Made by a program: the position numbers and the translations under genes
Shown here: positions 43,284 to 52,169 of the stretch, piece after piece
Layout of the letters: every line of letters begins with the position of its first letter
Numbering within the stretch: position 1 is the stretch's first letter
Origin: Emticicia sp051209875
Lineage (GTDB): Bacteria > Bacteroidota > Bacteroidia > Cytophagales > Spirosomataceae
DNA length: 64,000 bases
Direction of reading: 5' to 3'
Assembly (NCBI RefSeq): GCF_051209875.1
Contig: NZ_JBNTQY010000001.1
Location: 3,286,001-3,350,000 of the forward strand
The notes under the pieces: generated by a model
The model's database searches: none
The model's input: only the letters and a program-made list of their open reading frames with translations
Told to the model about the DNA's origin: nothing

Positions 43284-46079
43284 ATGACAAATTCCTTTAA
43301 TGAGTCGTTTAATACTTTTAAAAGGCAGACATGGCAGAGTAAAAATGTCAAACCCATTGATATTTTGCTTATGTTTGTTAGTGATGCTTCTGGAGTTTTT
43401 CTCGAAATAGTAGATAAAAATTTAAAACCTGTTGAAGTAAATTACCAAGCTTATACTGGTGAAGTACGAAATACCTTGCGTCAAATTGATAGCATCAAAG
43501 AGCGAAATGCTTTTGTGATTGAATGGGGCAAAGAACAAGGAAGCATTTATTTATCAGAACATGAGTATTTACTCCACGCTCTAAAAAACACTGATTTATT
43601 GATTAATGAATCAGGTCAAAAATTACAATTTGCTGAAGCAGAGCATTCATTAATATTTAATATCCAACCACTAAGAAATAATGAAAAAAAGCTTTCTATC
43701 AAGGCTGTTTTAATCATAAACAATGAAACGATTGATACACCACTTTTACCAATCTCCGAAAGTTTTTTATTGTCAGAAAATACGATCTATGAAATCAAAC
43801 CTTTGGGTCATAATTTCAACCGATTAAATGCTTTTAGTTCTGAAATAGATAGTCAAGATTTAGAGAAATTCTTGTCGTTGTTGTTTTCCTATTTAGATAA
43901 TTTTCAAATTGAATACAAACAATATAAAGTTGAGGAGCTAAGAGAAACACGTACAACTGAACCAGCTTTGGTGTTCGAGAAAATAGATATTGATAATGCA
44001 CTACACCTACGGATAACTCAAATTTTACAAGGTTTTGATGTAGAATTTTTAGAACAATTTGACCTTCATCGTTGTGTTGAAATCAATGAATTAGAGCAAA
44101 TTATACGAGTTGTTTACATTGAACAAAAACCCATTGAAGATCTTTGTGGAGTTATTTTAAAATTGCTAAAAAAACATATTCCCAAAGAAGTAAAACGAAA
44201 GTCGAATGAAATTTACCAAGAAGGGAATCTTTTTGTGGTGCCACAAGAGGTTGCTAATGAATTCATTTACAATGAATTATCTGCTTTATTGCTGAGTTGG
44301 AAGCTCTTTGGTGCTGAAAAACTAAAATCTTACAAAATCAACACTTCACAGCCACGTTTAGATGTAAGTCTTTCTTCGGGAATAGATTTTTTGGAAGGAA
44401 ATGCAACGCTTGATTTTGATGGAGAAAAAATCTCTCTTTGGGAAGCCTTGATGCAATACAAAAACAAGCGTTATGTAGAACTTTCTGATGGTTCACATGC
44501 TTTGTTGAATGAATCTTACGTACAGAAATTACAACGATTATTTAAGAAGAAAAAAGATAAAATTGAGATTTCATTTTTCGATTTACCTTTAATTGAAGAT
44601 CTGATTGATGAACGAAATGCTTCAGCGGTATTCAAAAAATCAAAAGCTATTTTTGAAGGTTTTAATAACATAAAGAGAAATACACATAAAATACCTAAAA
44701 TCAAGGCTAAACTACGCCCCTACCAAGAATATGGTTATCAGTGGTTGAACTACTTACAGCAGCATAATTTAGGTGGTTGCTTAGCCGATGACATGGGTCT
44801 TGGAAAAACAATACAAACCATCACGCTCCTGTCTGAAATTTATCCAAAACAAGAAAAGCCAACTTTGGTTGTCATGCCTAAAAGTTTGTTGTTCAATTGG
44901 AAAAATGAAGTCATAAAATTCAGTCCAGCAATTACGACTTATACATATTATGCTGAGAACAGAAAAATCGAAGATGCAGTAAAATACAATCTGATTTTTA
45001 CGACTTATGCGATGCTACGTAATGATATTGAGATTTTTAAAGACGTTGATTTTTATTATATTATTTTGGATGAGTCGCAAAATATCAAAAATATGCAATC
45101 TCAGACTTCAAGGGCAGCTCTTTTACTGAAATCACAACATAAATTGGCATTGAGCGGGACACCAATCGAAAATAATCTGGGGGAATTGTATTCACTTTTT
45201 AGATTCTTAAATCCTGCCATGTTTGGCTCTACACAAAATTTTAATGATAATTATCTAATTCCGATTCAAAAAGACCGAGATACAGATACCATCCTTGAAT
45301 TACGAAAAAAAATATACCCTTTTATTCTTAGAAGATTAAAATCTGAAGTTTTAACCGAACTTCCAGATAAAATTGAGCAGACACTCTACGTTGAAATGTC
45401 GGAACCTCAAGCAAAGCTTTATGAACAAAGACGTTTGTTTTATCAAGAAGCTATCAAACAACAAATCAGTACCTCAAGTATTGAAAAAAGTCAGTTTTTT
45501 ATTTTTCAAGCGTTCAATGAGCTACGGCAAATTGCTTCATTACCTGAAACAAAATCTGATGGCAAAATCAATTCACCCAAATTAGAATTATTGACTGAAC
45601 AAATGACTGATGCCATTGCAAATGGCCATAAAGTACTTGTTTTTGTTAATTATTTGGCAGCAATCGAACTAATTGAAGGTGTTTTAGAAAATGAAGGAAT
45701 TGAATTTGTGAGTATGACAGGCTCGACTCGTGACCGCCAAAAATTAGTTGATAAGTTTCAAAATGACAGCAATTGCAAGGCCTTTGTGATGACATTAAAA
45801 ACTGGTGGCACAGGTTTAAATCTTACCGCTGCCGATATGGTTTTTATTTTTGACCCTTGGTGGAATGTTGCTGCTGAAAGTCAAGCAATCGACCGCACAC
45901 ACCGAATCGGTCAAACTCGAAAAGTTACAAGCTATAAATTGATAGCTCAGAATACAATCGAAGAAAAAATATTACTTTTGCAGGAAAAAAAGAAGCAACT
46001 ATTTGATGATGTAATTTCAGCCGATGCTGCTTCTGTGAAAAGTTTGAGCGAAGAAGATATAAATTACCTTTTAAAGTAA
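43284..46079 (+). CDS. SNF2-family DEAD-like ATPase/helicase
   Basis: A 931-residue Swi2/Snf2-type ATPase. Residues 1-460 are a long N-terminal region without a motif I recognise. The motor starts near 475 (LRPYQEYGYQWLNYLQQ) with Walker A DDMGLGKT near 500-507, motif II DESQ near 596 (usual DExH/Q form) and motif III LALSGTPIENN. The second RecA lobe carries VFVNYLAAIELIE, MTGSTRDRQKLVDKF, TGGTGLNLTAADMV and motif VI QAIDRTHRIGQTRKV near 868. Such proteins translocate on duplex DNA and remodel protein-DNA complexes. The following gene, 52 bp downstream, encodes a protein with an XPB-like domain, a likely partner. No methylase or nuclease lies next to it. Confidence 0.92.
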   Translation: MTNSFNESFNTFKRQTWQSKNVKPIDILLMFVSDASGVFLEIVDKNLKPVEVNYQAYTGEVRNTLRQIDSIKERNAFVIEWGKEQGSIYLSEHEYLLHALKNTDLLINESGQKLQFAEAEHSLIFNIQPLRNNEKKLSIKAVLIINNETIDTPLLPISESFLLSENTIYEIKPLGHNFNRLNAFSSEIDSQDLEKFLSLLFSYLDNFQIEYKQYKVEELRETRTTEPALVFEKIDIDNALHLRITQILQGFDVEFLEQFDLHRCVEINELEQIIRVVYIEQKPIEDLCGVILKLLKKHIPKEVKRKSNEIYQEGNLFVVPQEVANEFIYNELSALLLSWKLFGAEKLKSYKINTSQPRLDVSLSSGIDFLEGNATLDFDGEKISLWEALMQYKNKRYVELSDGSHALLNESYVQKLQRLFKKKKDKIEISFFDLPLIEDLIDERNASAVFKKSKAIFEGFNNIKRNTHKIPKIKAKLRPYQEYGYQWLNYLQQHNLGGCLADDMGLGKTIQTITLLSEIYPKQEKPTLVVMPKSLLFNWKNEVIKFSPAITTYTYYAENRKIEDAVKYNLIFTTYAMLRNDIEIFKDVDFYYIILDESQNIKNMQSQTSRAALLLKSQHKLALSGTPIENNLGELYSLFRFLNPAMFGSTQNFNDNYLIPIQKDRDTDTILELRKKIYPFILRRLKSEVLTELPDKIEQTLYVEMSEPQAKLYEQRRLFYQEAIKQQISTSSIEKSQFFIFQAFNELRQIASLPETKSDGKINSPKLELLTEQMTDAIANGHKVLVFVNYLAAIELIEGVLENEGIEFVSMTGSTRDRQKLVDKFQNDSNCKAFVMTLKTGGTGLNLTAADMVFIFDPWWNVAAESQAIDRTHRIGQTRKVTSYKLIAQNTIEEKILLLQEKKKQLFDDVISADAASVKSLSEEDINYLLK

Positions 46080-46080
46080 A

Positions 46081-46097
46081 ACAATTTTCTAAATTGT
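46081..46097. repeat. Short palindrome ACAATTT-N3-AAATTGT
   Basis: A 7-bp perfect inverted repeat with a 3-nt loop immediately after the SNF2 stop codon. The same arms with a 3-nt loop occur at 54956-54972 upstream of recN, and the flanking TAAA is also shared. There is no adjacent T tract typical of a terminator. Confidence 0.5.
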
Positions 46098-46131
46098 AAA
46101 ATTGAACAAATTCCATTTGTTCTACAAAAAA

Positions 46132-48057
46132 ATGGCAAGAGAACGTGATTTAGATAAAATATTTGATGATTATGATGCTTTTTTAGCATCAATGGGTTTG
46201 GGTGGAAATAGAGATAATATGAAACCTAAACCTTCTGTTTTTGGCAAAAAATCTGTCGAAATTAATCAATTAGCTAAAGAATTAGATAATGGTTCTTTCA
46301 AAAGAGAACATTTACAGGCTTATCGAAAAACAATTCTTGCAATGTATGCTTCCAATACTCCTTTGATGATTCAAAACGGGTTTGATGAAGTTGAAATAGC
46401 TGAATTAAAAACTAATTATAATAAAATTGCCAAATTAGATTATTGTCATATTGTATCAAAATTGTTTAGAAATAAAGAAATTTATCAGTTTTTCTTGGCA
46501 ACTTTAGAAAGTGACGTGAAGAAAGTTTTTGATACGATGGTTTGGCAAGAAACACTTTCGGATGATGAAATTTTAAAAGAAACTGGAGTAGAGATATTCA
46601 TTCAAACAGAAAAGAAAACATATAATAATAAATCTTTTTTTGAAAAAGATTTCAAAAAAGATTTTACAATTTTTTGTTACGAAACCCAGTCTGAATATAA
46701 CTATCTGTCAAATTCATACAATAAAAACTTTTTCATCGAAATTCCCATCGAGCTCCGCAAGGTGTTAAAAGAATATTATGAGAAACCATTATACTACGAT
46801 TTTATACCTTTAAAAGAAACTCCTAAAACTGATTTTATCGCCTATAGCGAAACTGAGATTTTTACAATTTTCCCACACCTTGTGAATCTAAATCAACAAG
46901 GAAGCATAAAAACCTCAAGCAGTGGAAAAGTAATATCAACTTCACTTTCAAAAATCCGTAAAACTCTCAATATCAATGAGTTATATCCAGATACAGCTTC
47001 AAAAGAATTACAGTTTTTAAAAACATATTTATTGGCTTCATTGGTTGTAAGTCAAGATAAACCTAAAAAAAACGAAACCTTTCTAGGTTTATTAAAAAGC
47101 TATATTGATACAACTTACATAAAAAAATACCACAGCCATACCCATCTTTTAACACATCTGAAAGGTGGTCATAATCTCTTCCAAGTACAAGATGTTGAAA
47201 GTACCTTCTTAGAGGTTTTGAAACTTTTGCCTATCAATGAATGGATAAGTACTCAAAATATTCTTGATTTTATCTCTCTCAGAAGTTTTGATTTCAAAAT
47301 TTCAACGATAGCTCAAATGTGCCAATATTTTACTTATGAAACAGAAAATCGATATGGCAAAGACAAAAACCACATAAGCAAAACCAATTATAAAAGTTTC
47401 ACCACCGAACCTTTTATCAAAGGAAGTTTGATGCTTTGGGCATGCTACGGCCTTTTAGATATTGCGTATAATTACATTGATACCAGCGAGTTAGGAACAA
47501 CTTACTATTCAAACTATGATGGTATAAAAGCAGTTAGACTTACAAATTTAGGTGCATATCTTTTAGAGAAAACTGCTCAATATGAGACTCCAAAAATAGA
47601 AAAAAGCTATGAACTTGCATTTTCAACTGAAAGTTTAATGATTTTAGTTGAAGGAGAAACCAATATCACTGATGGCCTTTTAGTCAACTATGCTGATAAA
47701 ATCGGTTCAAATCGTTATGCAGTATCAAATGAATCTTTTTTGAATAATGTAACTAACAAAAAAGATCTCAAGATGAAAATTGATATTTTCAAACAAGTAG
47801 TAAGCAATAAATTACCTCCTAATTGGTTAAGTTTCTTTGAGAACCTCGATCGAAAAGTACATCCTTTGAAACAAGTTGAAGAAGTGATGGTTTTCAAAGT
47901 TCCAAATGATGATCCAGAATTAATAAAATTGCTGACTCAAAATCAAGTAATCAAAAAAATGCTTTATAAAGCCGAAGATTTTCAAATAATTGTATTAAAA
48001 AAAGATTATCCGAGCCTAAGAAATAAGTTAAAAACTTATGGTTATTTACTCAATTAG
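46132..48057 (+). CDS. Protein with XPB/helicase-associated (Helicase_C_3-like) C-terminal domain
   Basis: A 641-residue cytosolic protein without any ATPase motif. ATG at 46132 is chosen; the upstream TTG would add ten unlikely residues. Residues about 1-480 are helical and I do not recognise them (RERDLDKIFDDYDAFLASMG at the start). From about 492 the order of elements (LAFSTESLMILVEGE..., then SNRYAVSNESFL, LPPNWLSFFENL, NDDPELIKLLTQNQVIKKML, then IIVLKKDYPSLRNKLKTYGYL) resembles the damage-recognition-like domain of XPB-type helicases, which occurs in some bacteria as a separate protein. This is inference from pattern only. It follows the SNF2 ATPase gene and probably works with it on DNA. 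Confidence 0.6.
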   Translation: MARERDLDKIFDDYDAFLASMGLGGNRDNMKPKPSVFGKKSVEINQLAKELDNGSFKREHLQAYRKTILAMYASNTPLMIQNGFDEVEIAELKTNYNKIAKLDYCHIVSKLFRNKEIYQFFLATLESDVKKVFDTMVWQETLSDDEILKETGVEIFIQTEKKTYNNKSFFEKDFKKDFTIFCYETQSEYNYLSNSYNKNFFIEIPIELRKVLKEYYEKPLYYDFIPLKETPKTDFIAYSETEIFTIFPHLVNLNQQGSIKTSSSGKVISTSLSKIRKTLNINELYPDTASKELQFLKTYLLASLVVSQDKPKKNETFLGLLKSYIDTTYIKKYHSHTHLLTHLKGGHNLFQVQDVESTFLEVLKLLPINEWISTQNILDFISLRSFDFKISTIAQMCQYFTYETENRYGKDKNHISKTNYKSFTTEPFIKGSLMLWACYGLLDIAYNYIDTSELGTTYYSNYDGIKAVRLTNLGAYLLEKTAQYETPKIEKSYELAFSTESLMILVEGETNITDGLLVNYADKIGSNRYAVSNESFLNNVTNKKDLKMKIDIFKQVVSNKLPPNWLSFFENLDRKVHPLKQVEEVMVFKVPNDDPELIKLLTQNQVIKKMLYKAEDFQIIVLKKDYPSLRNKLKTYGYLLN

Positions 48058-48150
48058 TTCTGAGTTTAGAATTCTGAATGCTGAGTTGCTTTAAACTCAA
48101 AACCGATTTGGTTAAATATTTCAGAACTCATAACTCATCACTCATAACTC
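48056..48150. repeat. Inverted cluster of word-like repeats (CTGAGTT dialect)
   Basis: The gap behind the XPB-like gene contains CTGAGTT, TTCTGAATG and GCTGAGTT words on the left (48056-48088) and their complements AGAACTCATAACTCATCACTCATAACTC-type words on the right (48122-48150), in opposite orientation. It begins within the TAG stop of the preceding gene. Related words occur at 1115 and 9680. Confidence 0.55.
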
Positions 48151-48158
48151 AAAAAATT

Positions 48159-48944
48159 ATGCCCGCTTGGCTTTCTCGCTCCGAATTATTAGTTGGAAAA
48201 GAAGGAATTGAAAAACTTCAAAATTCCCATGTTTTAGTTGTAGGTTTAGGTGGTGTAGGTTCTTTTGCTGCCGAATACATTTGTCGCTCAGGTGTGGGTG
48301 AAATGACTATCGTCGATGGAGATGTTGTTGATCCGACGAACAGAAATCGCCAATTACCTGCTTTGGCTACCAATCATGGTGAACCAAAAGTAGATATTAT
48401 GGCAGAAAGGCTCATGACAATTAATCCTGAATTAAAATTACATGTCGTAAAAGAGTTTCTCTCGCCACAAAAGTGCCGTGAAATTTTGGAAACAAAATTC
48501 GATTATGTGATGGACTGTATTGATAGTGTTACGCCAAAACTCACCTTATTATCAACAGCCTATGAAAAACAGCAACGCATCGTTAGCTCCATGGGTGCAG
48601 GTGGAAAACTTGACCCAACCAAAATCAGAATAACAGATTTATTTGATACTTACGAATGTCTTTTTGCACAATATGTTAGAAAAAGAATCAAAAAATTAGG
48701 TGTAAACAAAGGAATTAAAGCTGTTTTTTCAATAGAGCCGGTCATGCGAGATTCTTTGATATTGACCGATGGAAATAACTTCAAACGTTCTGCCTATGGT
48801 ACAATATCGTATTTACCTGCCGCTTTTGGAGGAGTATGTGCTTCAGTTGTGATCAGAGACTTATTAGAATATCCCATAGAAATTACTAAAAGGCCAAGTA
48901 ATATTAAGAAAAAAGTAAAGTTAAAACCAACGATTAATGAGTGA
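48159..48944 (+). CDS. tcdA: tRNA threonylcarbamoyladenosine dehydratase TcdA
   Basis: A 261-residue ThiF/E1-like enzyme of the TcdA (CsdL) family, which uses ATP to cyclise t6A37 in tRNAs to ct6A. The ATG at 48159 is preferred because the earlier in-frame start would translate the intergenic repeat. The adenylation loop is GLGGVGSFAAE (near residues 29-39), followed by IVDGDVVDPTNRNRQLPAL, which places the conserved Asp and the R/Q residues of the family. YVMDCIDSVTPKLTLL is another family hallmark. Length and motifs match; a molybdopterin or thiamine ThiF alternative is less likely given the RNRQ motif and TcdA-type C-terminus. Confidence 0.9.
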   Translation: MPAWLSRSELLVGKEGIEKLQNSHVLVVGLGGVGSFAAEYICRSGVGEMTIVDGDVVDPTNRNRQLPALATNHGEPKVDIMAERLMTINPELKLHVVKEFLSPQKCREILETKFDYVMDCIDSVTPKLTLLSTAYEKQQRIVSSMGAGGKLDPTKIRITDLFDTYECLFAQYVRKRIKKLGVNKGIKAVFSIEPVMRDSLILTDGNNFKRSAYGTISYLPAAFGGVCASVVIRDLLEYPIEITKRPSNIKKKVKLKPTINE

Positions 48945-48949
48945 TTTAA

Positions 48950-49024
48950 GATTGAGTGAATGTTAAGATAATTTTAATTATAGCTAAACATTCTCACAGA
49001 CAATTCTTTACTCATTCATTCATT
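48950..49024. repeat. Degenerate GAGTGAATG/CATTCATT inverted words
   Basis: The 85-bp gap between tcdA and coaX carries ATTGAGTGAATG on the left and ACTCATTCATTCATT on the right, with ACATTCTCAC in between. It looks like another dialect of the word-like repeats in neighbouring gaps. No terminator with T tract is seen. Confidence 0.4.
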
Positions 49025-49029
49025 AATAT

Positions 49030-49743
49030 ATGAACGCAACAATAGACATCGGGAATACATTTGCCAAAATAGGTTTTTTCGATGGAAATGATTTACTGGA
49101 AATAAAAAAAGGCTTGTCGATTGATGAGCTACGAACGGCTCTTTCCTTAAAAAATGTTAAAAACTTAATCATTTCCTCGGTTACTCGAAGTCAAACTGAA
49201 TTGGAAGATCTTTTTAAACAAGATGATTTTAAAAAAGTTTTCTTGAATCCAAATACACCCTTACCCATTAGAAAAGACTACGAAACACCTGAAACCCTTG
49301 GTTCTGACCGAATTGCAGGGGCGGTTGGTGCGAATTATTTATTTCCAAATCAAAACGTTTTGATCATTGACATGGGTACAGCGATCAAATATGATTACAT
49401 TTCAGCTGACGCCGCATTTCGTGGAGGGATAATTTCTCCAGGGATGCGAATACGATTTGAGGCACTTCATACGTTTACTAAAAGGCTGCCTTTAGTTGAA
49501 GCAAATGAAATCCCTAATTTAATTGGAAAAAGCACTATTAGCTGTATTCAGAGTGGTGTAGTCAATGGAATTATTGCCGAAGTCAATGGAATGATAGAAA
49601 ATTACAGAAAATTAGGTAATATTCAAGTAATCTTATGCGGAGGAGATGCACCTTTCTTTGAAAGTCAAATAAAAAAGCCGACCTTTGCACTCTCAAATTT
49701 AGTCTTGATTGGTCTGAACAGAATTTTACAATACAATGTTTAA
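49030..49743 (+). CDS. coaX: Type III pantothenate kinase CoaX
   Basis: A 237-residue ASKHA-fold kinase catalysing the first step of coenzyme A synthesis, phosphorylation of pantothenate. Motifs are ATIDIGNTFAKIGF (phosphate 1 loop), SDRIAGAVGANYLFP, LIIDMGTAIKYDYI (phosphate 2), GGIISPGMRIRF and LCGGDAPFF (adenosine region). Length is usual. It overlaps the next gene by 8 nt. The coaX, outer-membrane barrel and lptC order recurs in many Bacteroidota and suggests one transcript. Confidence 0.95.
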   Translation: MNATIDIGNTFAKIGFFDGNDLLEIKKGLSIDELRTALSLKNVKNLIISSVTRSQTELEDLFKQDDFKKVFLNPNTPLPIRKDYETPETLGSDRIAGAVGANYLFPNQNVLIIDMGTAIKYDYISADAAFRGGIISPGMRIRFEALHTFTKRLPLVEANEIPNLIGKSTISCIQSGVVNGIIAEVNGMIENYRKLGNIQVILCGGDAPFFESQIKKPTFALSNLVLIGLNRILQYNV

Positions 49744-51034
49744 AAAAAATAGCCTAACTGCTTACTTTATTATCTGTAGTTTTTTTACTGCTGAAACCTT
49801 TGCCCAAAAAGATGCACGACTTTATGGAAATTCTCCTTATTCAGCTTTAGGTATTGGTGATGTTCTTCCAGGAAACTCTATTGCCAATGATGCAATGGGT
49901 GGCACAGGATTAACTTTTGGTAATGGTATTTATATCAATAATATAAACCCTGCCATGTTGGCAAAAAATAGATATGTTGCCTTCAATACAGGTTTACGTG
50001 GTCAATACAAAACAATAACTGACGGTACTAATAGCCAAACGGATTTTGGTATGAACCTCAGTCATTTAGTTTTTGCCTTTCCAATCAAGACCAAATGGAC
50101 AACTTCGATTGGCTTACAACCTGCCACGAGCGTAGAGCATGAAGCACGTTTTGAACAAGTGATTACTGGTACTACCAATTCAGTGCAACATATTTACAAA
50201 GGTTCTGGAGGCTTATCAAAGGCAACTATTGGCAATGGTGTATTACTCGGAAAATCTTTATTTATAGGTGCTGATATTGGCTATTATTTTGGAACTATTA
50301 AAAAAGATACCACTTCAAGATTATTGCTCAACAATGGAGAGGATTTCTATCTTCGATATTCTGATAGAGTTTCGGTTAATGGTTTTCAAATGAAAACAGG
50401 TTTTGTTTGGCAACAAAAACTCAACGATAAATGGAATTTGAATTTTGGAGGAACTTATGAATTACAAAGTAAATTGAAAGGTGAAAAAATACGCACTTTC
50501 TCAACTTTATATGATTCGGGAAATGGCCCATCTGTTATTAAAAAACCTGATACGCTTGGTATTTCTAATGGTACAATCACAATTCCTTCACGTTTGGCAG
50601 TAGGTATCAGTCTCGAAAGTCCATATAAATGGGTATTTTCAGCAGAATATAGCAAACAAGACTGGACAAAATACCGTAATTTTTATGGCAAAGCTGAGTC
50701 AAACTTAGTTGCAAGTGATAAGTTAGCAATTGGTTTTGAATACCTACCTAAAGCAACTTCAACAAAATATCTCAACCAAGTTTTCTACCGTTTAGGTTAT
50801 CAACAAATCAAAACACCTTATTTTGTGAATGGAACGAATATAAAAGATAATAGTTTTTCTTTTGGTATTTCAACACCATTGGCCTATAGAAGTGTGAGTT
50901 ATATTGATTTAGCTCTTTCTGTGGGTAGTAGAGGTGTGACAGGTAATGGCTTGGTAAAAGAGAATTACTTTAAAATCTCTCTCGGATTCTCGTTGGTTGA
51001 TACTCGTTGGTTTATTAAACCTAAAATTGATTAA
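49736..51034 (+). CDS. Outer-membrane beta-barrel protein, FadL/OmpP1-like
   Basis: A 432-residue exported protein with signal peptide (AYFIICSFFTAETFAQ). The remainder alternates polar and hydrophobic residues as amphipathic strands and contains DAMGGTGLTFGNGIYINNINPAMLA near the start, which resembles the N-terminal hatch/first strands of the FadL/OmpP1/TodX family (AMGGA...NPA). The C-terminus ends FSLVDTRWFIKPKID. The likely role is a hydrophobic-substrate channel or a barrel involved in envelope assembly. It overlaps coaX by 8 nt and is 29 bp upstream of lptC, so it is probably part of the coaX-lptC unit. Confidence 0.75.
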   Translation: MFKKNSLTAYFIICSFFTAETFAQKDARLYGNSPYSALGIGDVLPGNSIANDAMGGTGLTFGNGIYINNINPAMLAKNRYVAFNTGLRGQYKTITDGTNSQTDFGMNLSHLVFAFPIKTKWTTSIGLQPATSVEHEARFEQVITGTTNSVQHIYKGSGGLSKATIGNGVLLGKSLFIGADIGYYFGTIKKDTTSRLLLNNGEDFYLRYSDRVSVNGFQMKTGFVWQQKLNDKWNLNFGGTYELQSKLKGEKIRTFSTLYDSGNGPSVIKKPDTLGISNGTITIPSRLAVGISLESPYKWVFSAEYSKQDWTKYRNFYGKAESNLVASDKLAIGFEYLPKATSTKYLNQVFYRLGYQQIKTPYFVNGTNIKDNSFSFGISTPLAYRSVSYIDLALSVGSRGVTGNGLVKENYFKISLGFSLVDTRWFIKPKID

Positions 51035-51063
51035 AGAGTCCATTTTTGGTCAAAAGTTAAAAA

Positions 51064-51651
51064 ATGCTATTTGTAACTAAAAAATACTTTATTGTCCTAT
51101 TTAGGATAAGTCTTTCATACTTATTATTTTCATGTGAAGAAAAAAAGAAAGATGCGGTTGTACAGCAATACAATGGGCCTTTGATGGTAATGGACAACCT
51201 AAGTGTCATGTTTAGTGATTCAGGGCGGACTACCGTAAAATTCACCACCGCCAAACATCTAAAATTACAAAATGAAAATGATATTTATCCCAAAGCAGTA
51301 TATGTCACTTTTTTTGATAAAAATGGCGTTGAATATTCTTCATTAAGGGGTGATTCGGGGAGATACTACAAAAGTGAAGGTCTTTATAAAGTGATGGGTA
51401 ATGTATTTTTCTTTAACCGAGTGCAACAACAAAGTCTTTCTACTGACCTCCTTTTTTGGAGTCCTGTCAAGAAAAAAGTCTATACTGATTTAAAATTTAT
51501 CATTAAGACGCCCAAAGAAGAGCTTCATGGCGTTGGCATGGAAGCTGACCAAGATTTTACACATTATACAATGCGTAGAGCAAAAGGCTCTTTTGATGTT
51601 GATTCGTTGTCTTCAAGTAATGAATCGGCAGTGGATACTACAAGTAACTAA
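51064..51651 (+). CDS. lptC: LPS export protein LptC, lipoprotein-type
   Basis: A 195-residue protein matching the Bacteroidota LptC/YrbK type. The N-terminus reads IVLFRISLSYLLFSCEEKKK, a lipoprotein signal with Cys in place of the single-pass anchor of enterobacterial LptC. The body is the beta-jellyroll of the Lpt bridge: MDNLSVMFSDSGRTTVKFTTAKHL, then SLRGDSGRYYKSEGLYKVMGNVFFFN and LLFWSPVKKKVYTDLKFII. This pattern (G-D-x-G-x-Y..E....GNV) is typical. It links inner-membrane LPS transport to the outer membrane. Its stop overlaps that of the convergent cytochrome c gene by 4 nt. Confidence 0.87.
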   Translation: MLFVTKKYFIVLFRISLSYLLFSCEEKKKDAVVQQYNGPLMVMDNLSVMFSDSGRTTVKFTTAKHLKLQNENDIYPKAVYVTFFDKNGVEYSSLRGDSGRYYKSEGLYKVMGNVFFFNRVQQQSLSTDLLFWSPVKKKVYTDLKFIIKTPKEELHGVGMEADQDFTHYTMRRAKGSFDVDSLSSSNESAVDTTSN

Positions 51652-52169
51652 AGTTTATTCAAAACTTTCTCTACTTCCTCTGTTGTAGTGACTTTATCTT
51701 CAACTTTCCATTCATTGTAAATGTACGTCACAACTTCGGCAATATCTAAACTTTGGAGTTGATTATTGGCGGGCATTGGTTGATTATATTTTTTGCCATT
51801 GACCATAATTTCGCCCGAAATACCATTTTTAATTAACAAAATCACCTTAGATTTATCTTTCAAAAAGTCACTTCCAGCAATTGGTGGATATAAATTTTGT
51901 AATCCTTTGCCATCTATTTGATGACAATTAGCACAGTTTTTTTCATAAATCTCTTTTCCACCAATGTAATATTGTTCCAATTTTAACTTTTCTTTTGATT
52001 GACAAGAATTTAGTAAAATCAGAGAAAATAAGAGACAAAAGTATTTTACGAAAAGTCGATTAATTATCTTGTAACAAAGTTTTAGTGATTTAATAAAGAG
52101 AGAATTTTCAAACTCATCATATCTCATATCCCGAATCTCATATCTTGAATCTTCCATCTTATTTCTCAT
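51648..52169 (-). CDS. Cytochrome c lipoprotein (start uncertain)
   Basis: A small c-type cytochrome. The haem site is CANCH (YEKNCANCHQIDG) and the distal Met is in YNQPMPANNQL; CLLFSLILLNSCQS is a lipoprotein signal. The longest reading frame starts at 52169, overlapping the stop of the SCO gene by 11 nt, but its first 20 residues (SRYEIRDMRYDE) are the translation of a word-like repeat. A later ATG at 52127 also lies in the repeat, and no better start codon precedes the signal segment. Together with the SCO gene it suggests a role in respiratory electron transfer or cytochrome oxidase assembly. Confidence 0.8.
   Translation of the reverse strand: MRNKMEDSRYEIRDMRYDEFENSLFIKSLKLCYKIINRLFVKYFCLLFSLILLNSCQSKEKLKLEQYYIGGKEIYEKNCANCHQIDGKGLQNLYPPIAGSDFLKDKSKVILLIKNGISGEIMVNGKKYNQPMPANNQLQSLDIAEVVTYIYNEWKVEDKVTTTEEVEKVLNKL
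52114..52151 (-). repeat. 14-bp word-like tandem repeat (GATTC..GATATGA)
   Basis: Two adjacent 14-bp units differing at two positions (GATTCAAGATATGA and GATTCGGGATATGA, read on the minus strand), plus a partial third. The unit translates as SRYEIRDMRY-like sequence at the head of the cytochrome c frame. It fills the space between the SCO gene and the cytochrome signal peptide. Confidence 0.65.

Noticed and set aside
43284..48057. Known restriction or anti-phage system around the SNF2 gene (for example DISARM-like)
   Set aside because: No methyltransferase, phospholipase D nuclease or other core component lies nearby; flanking genes are TatD and tcdA.
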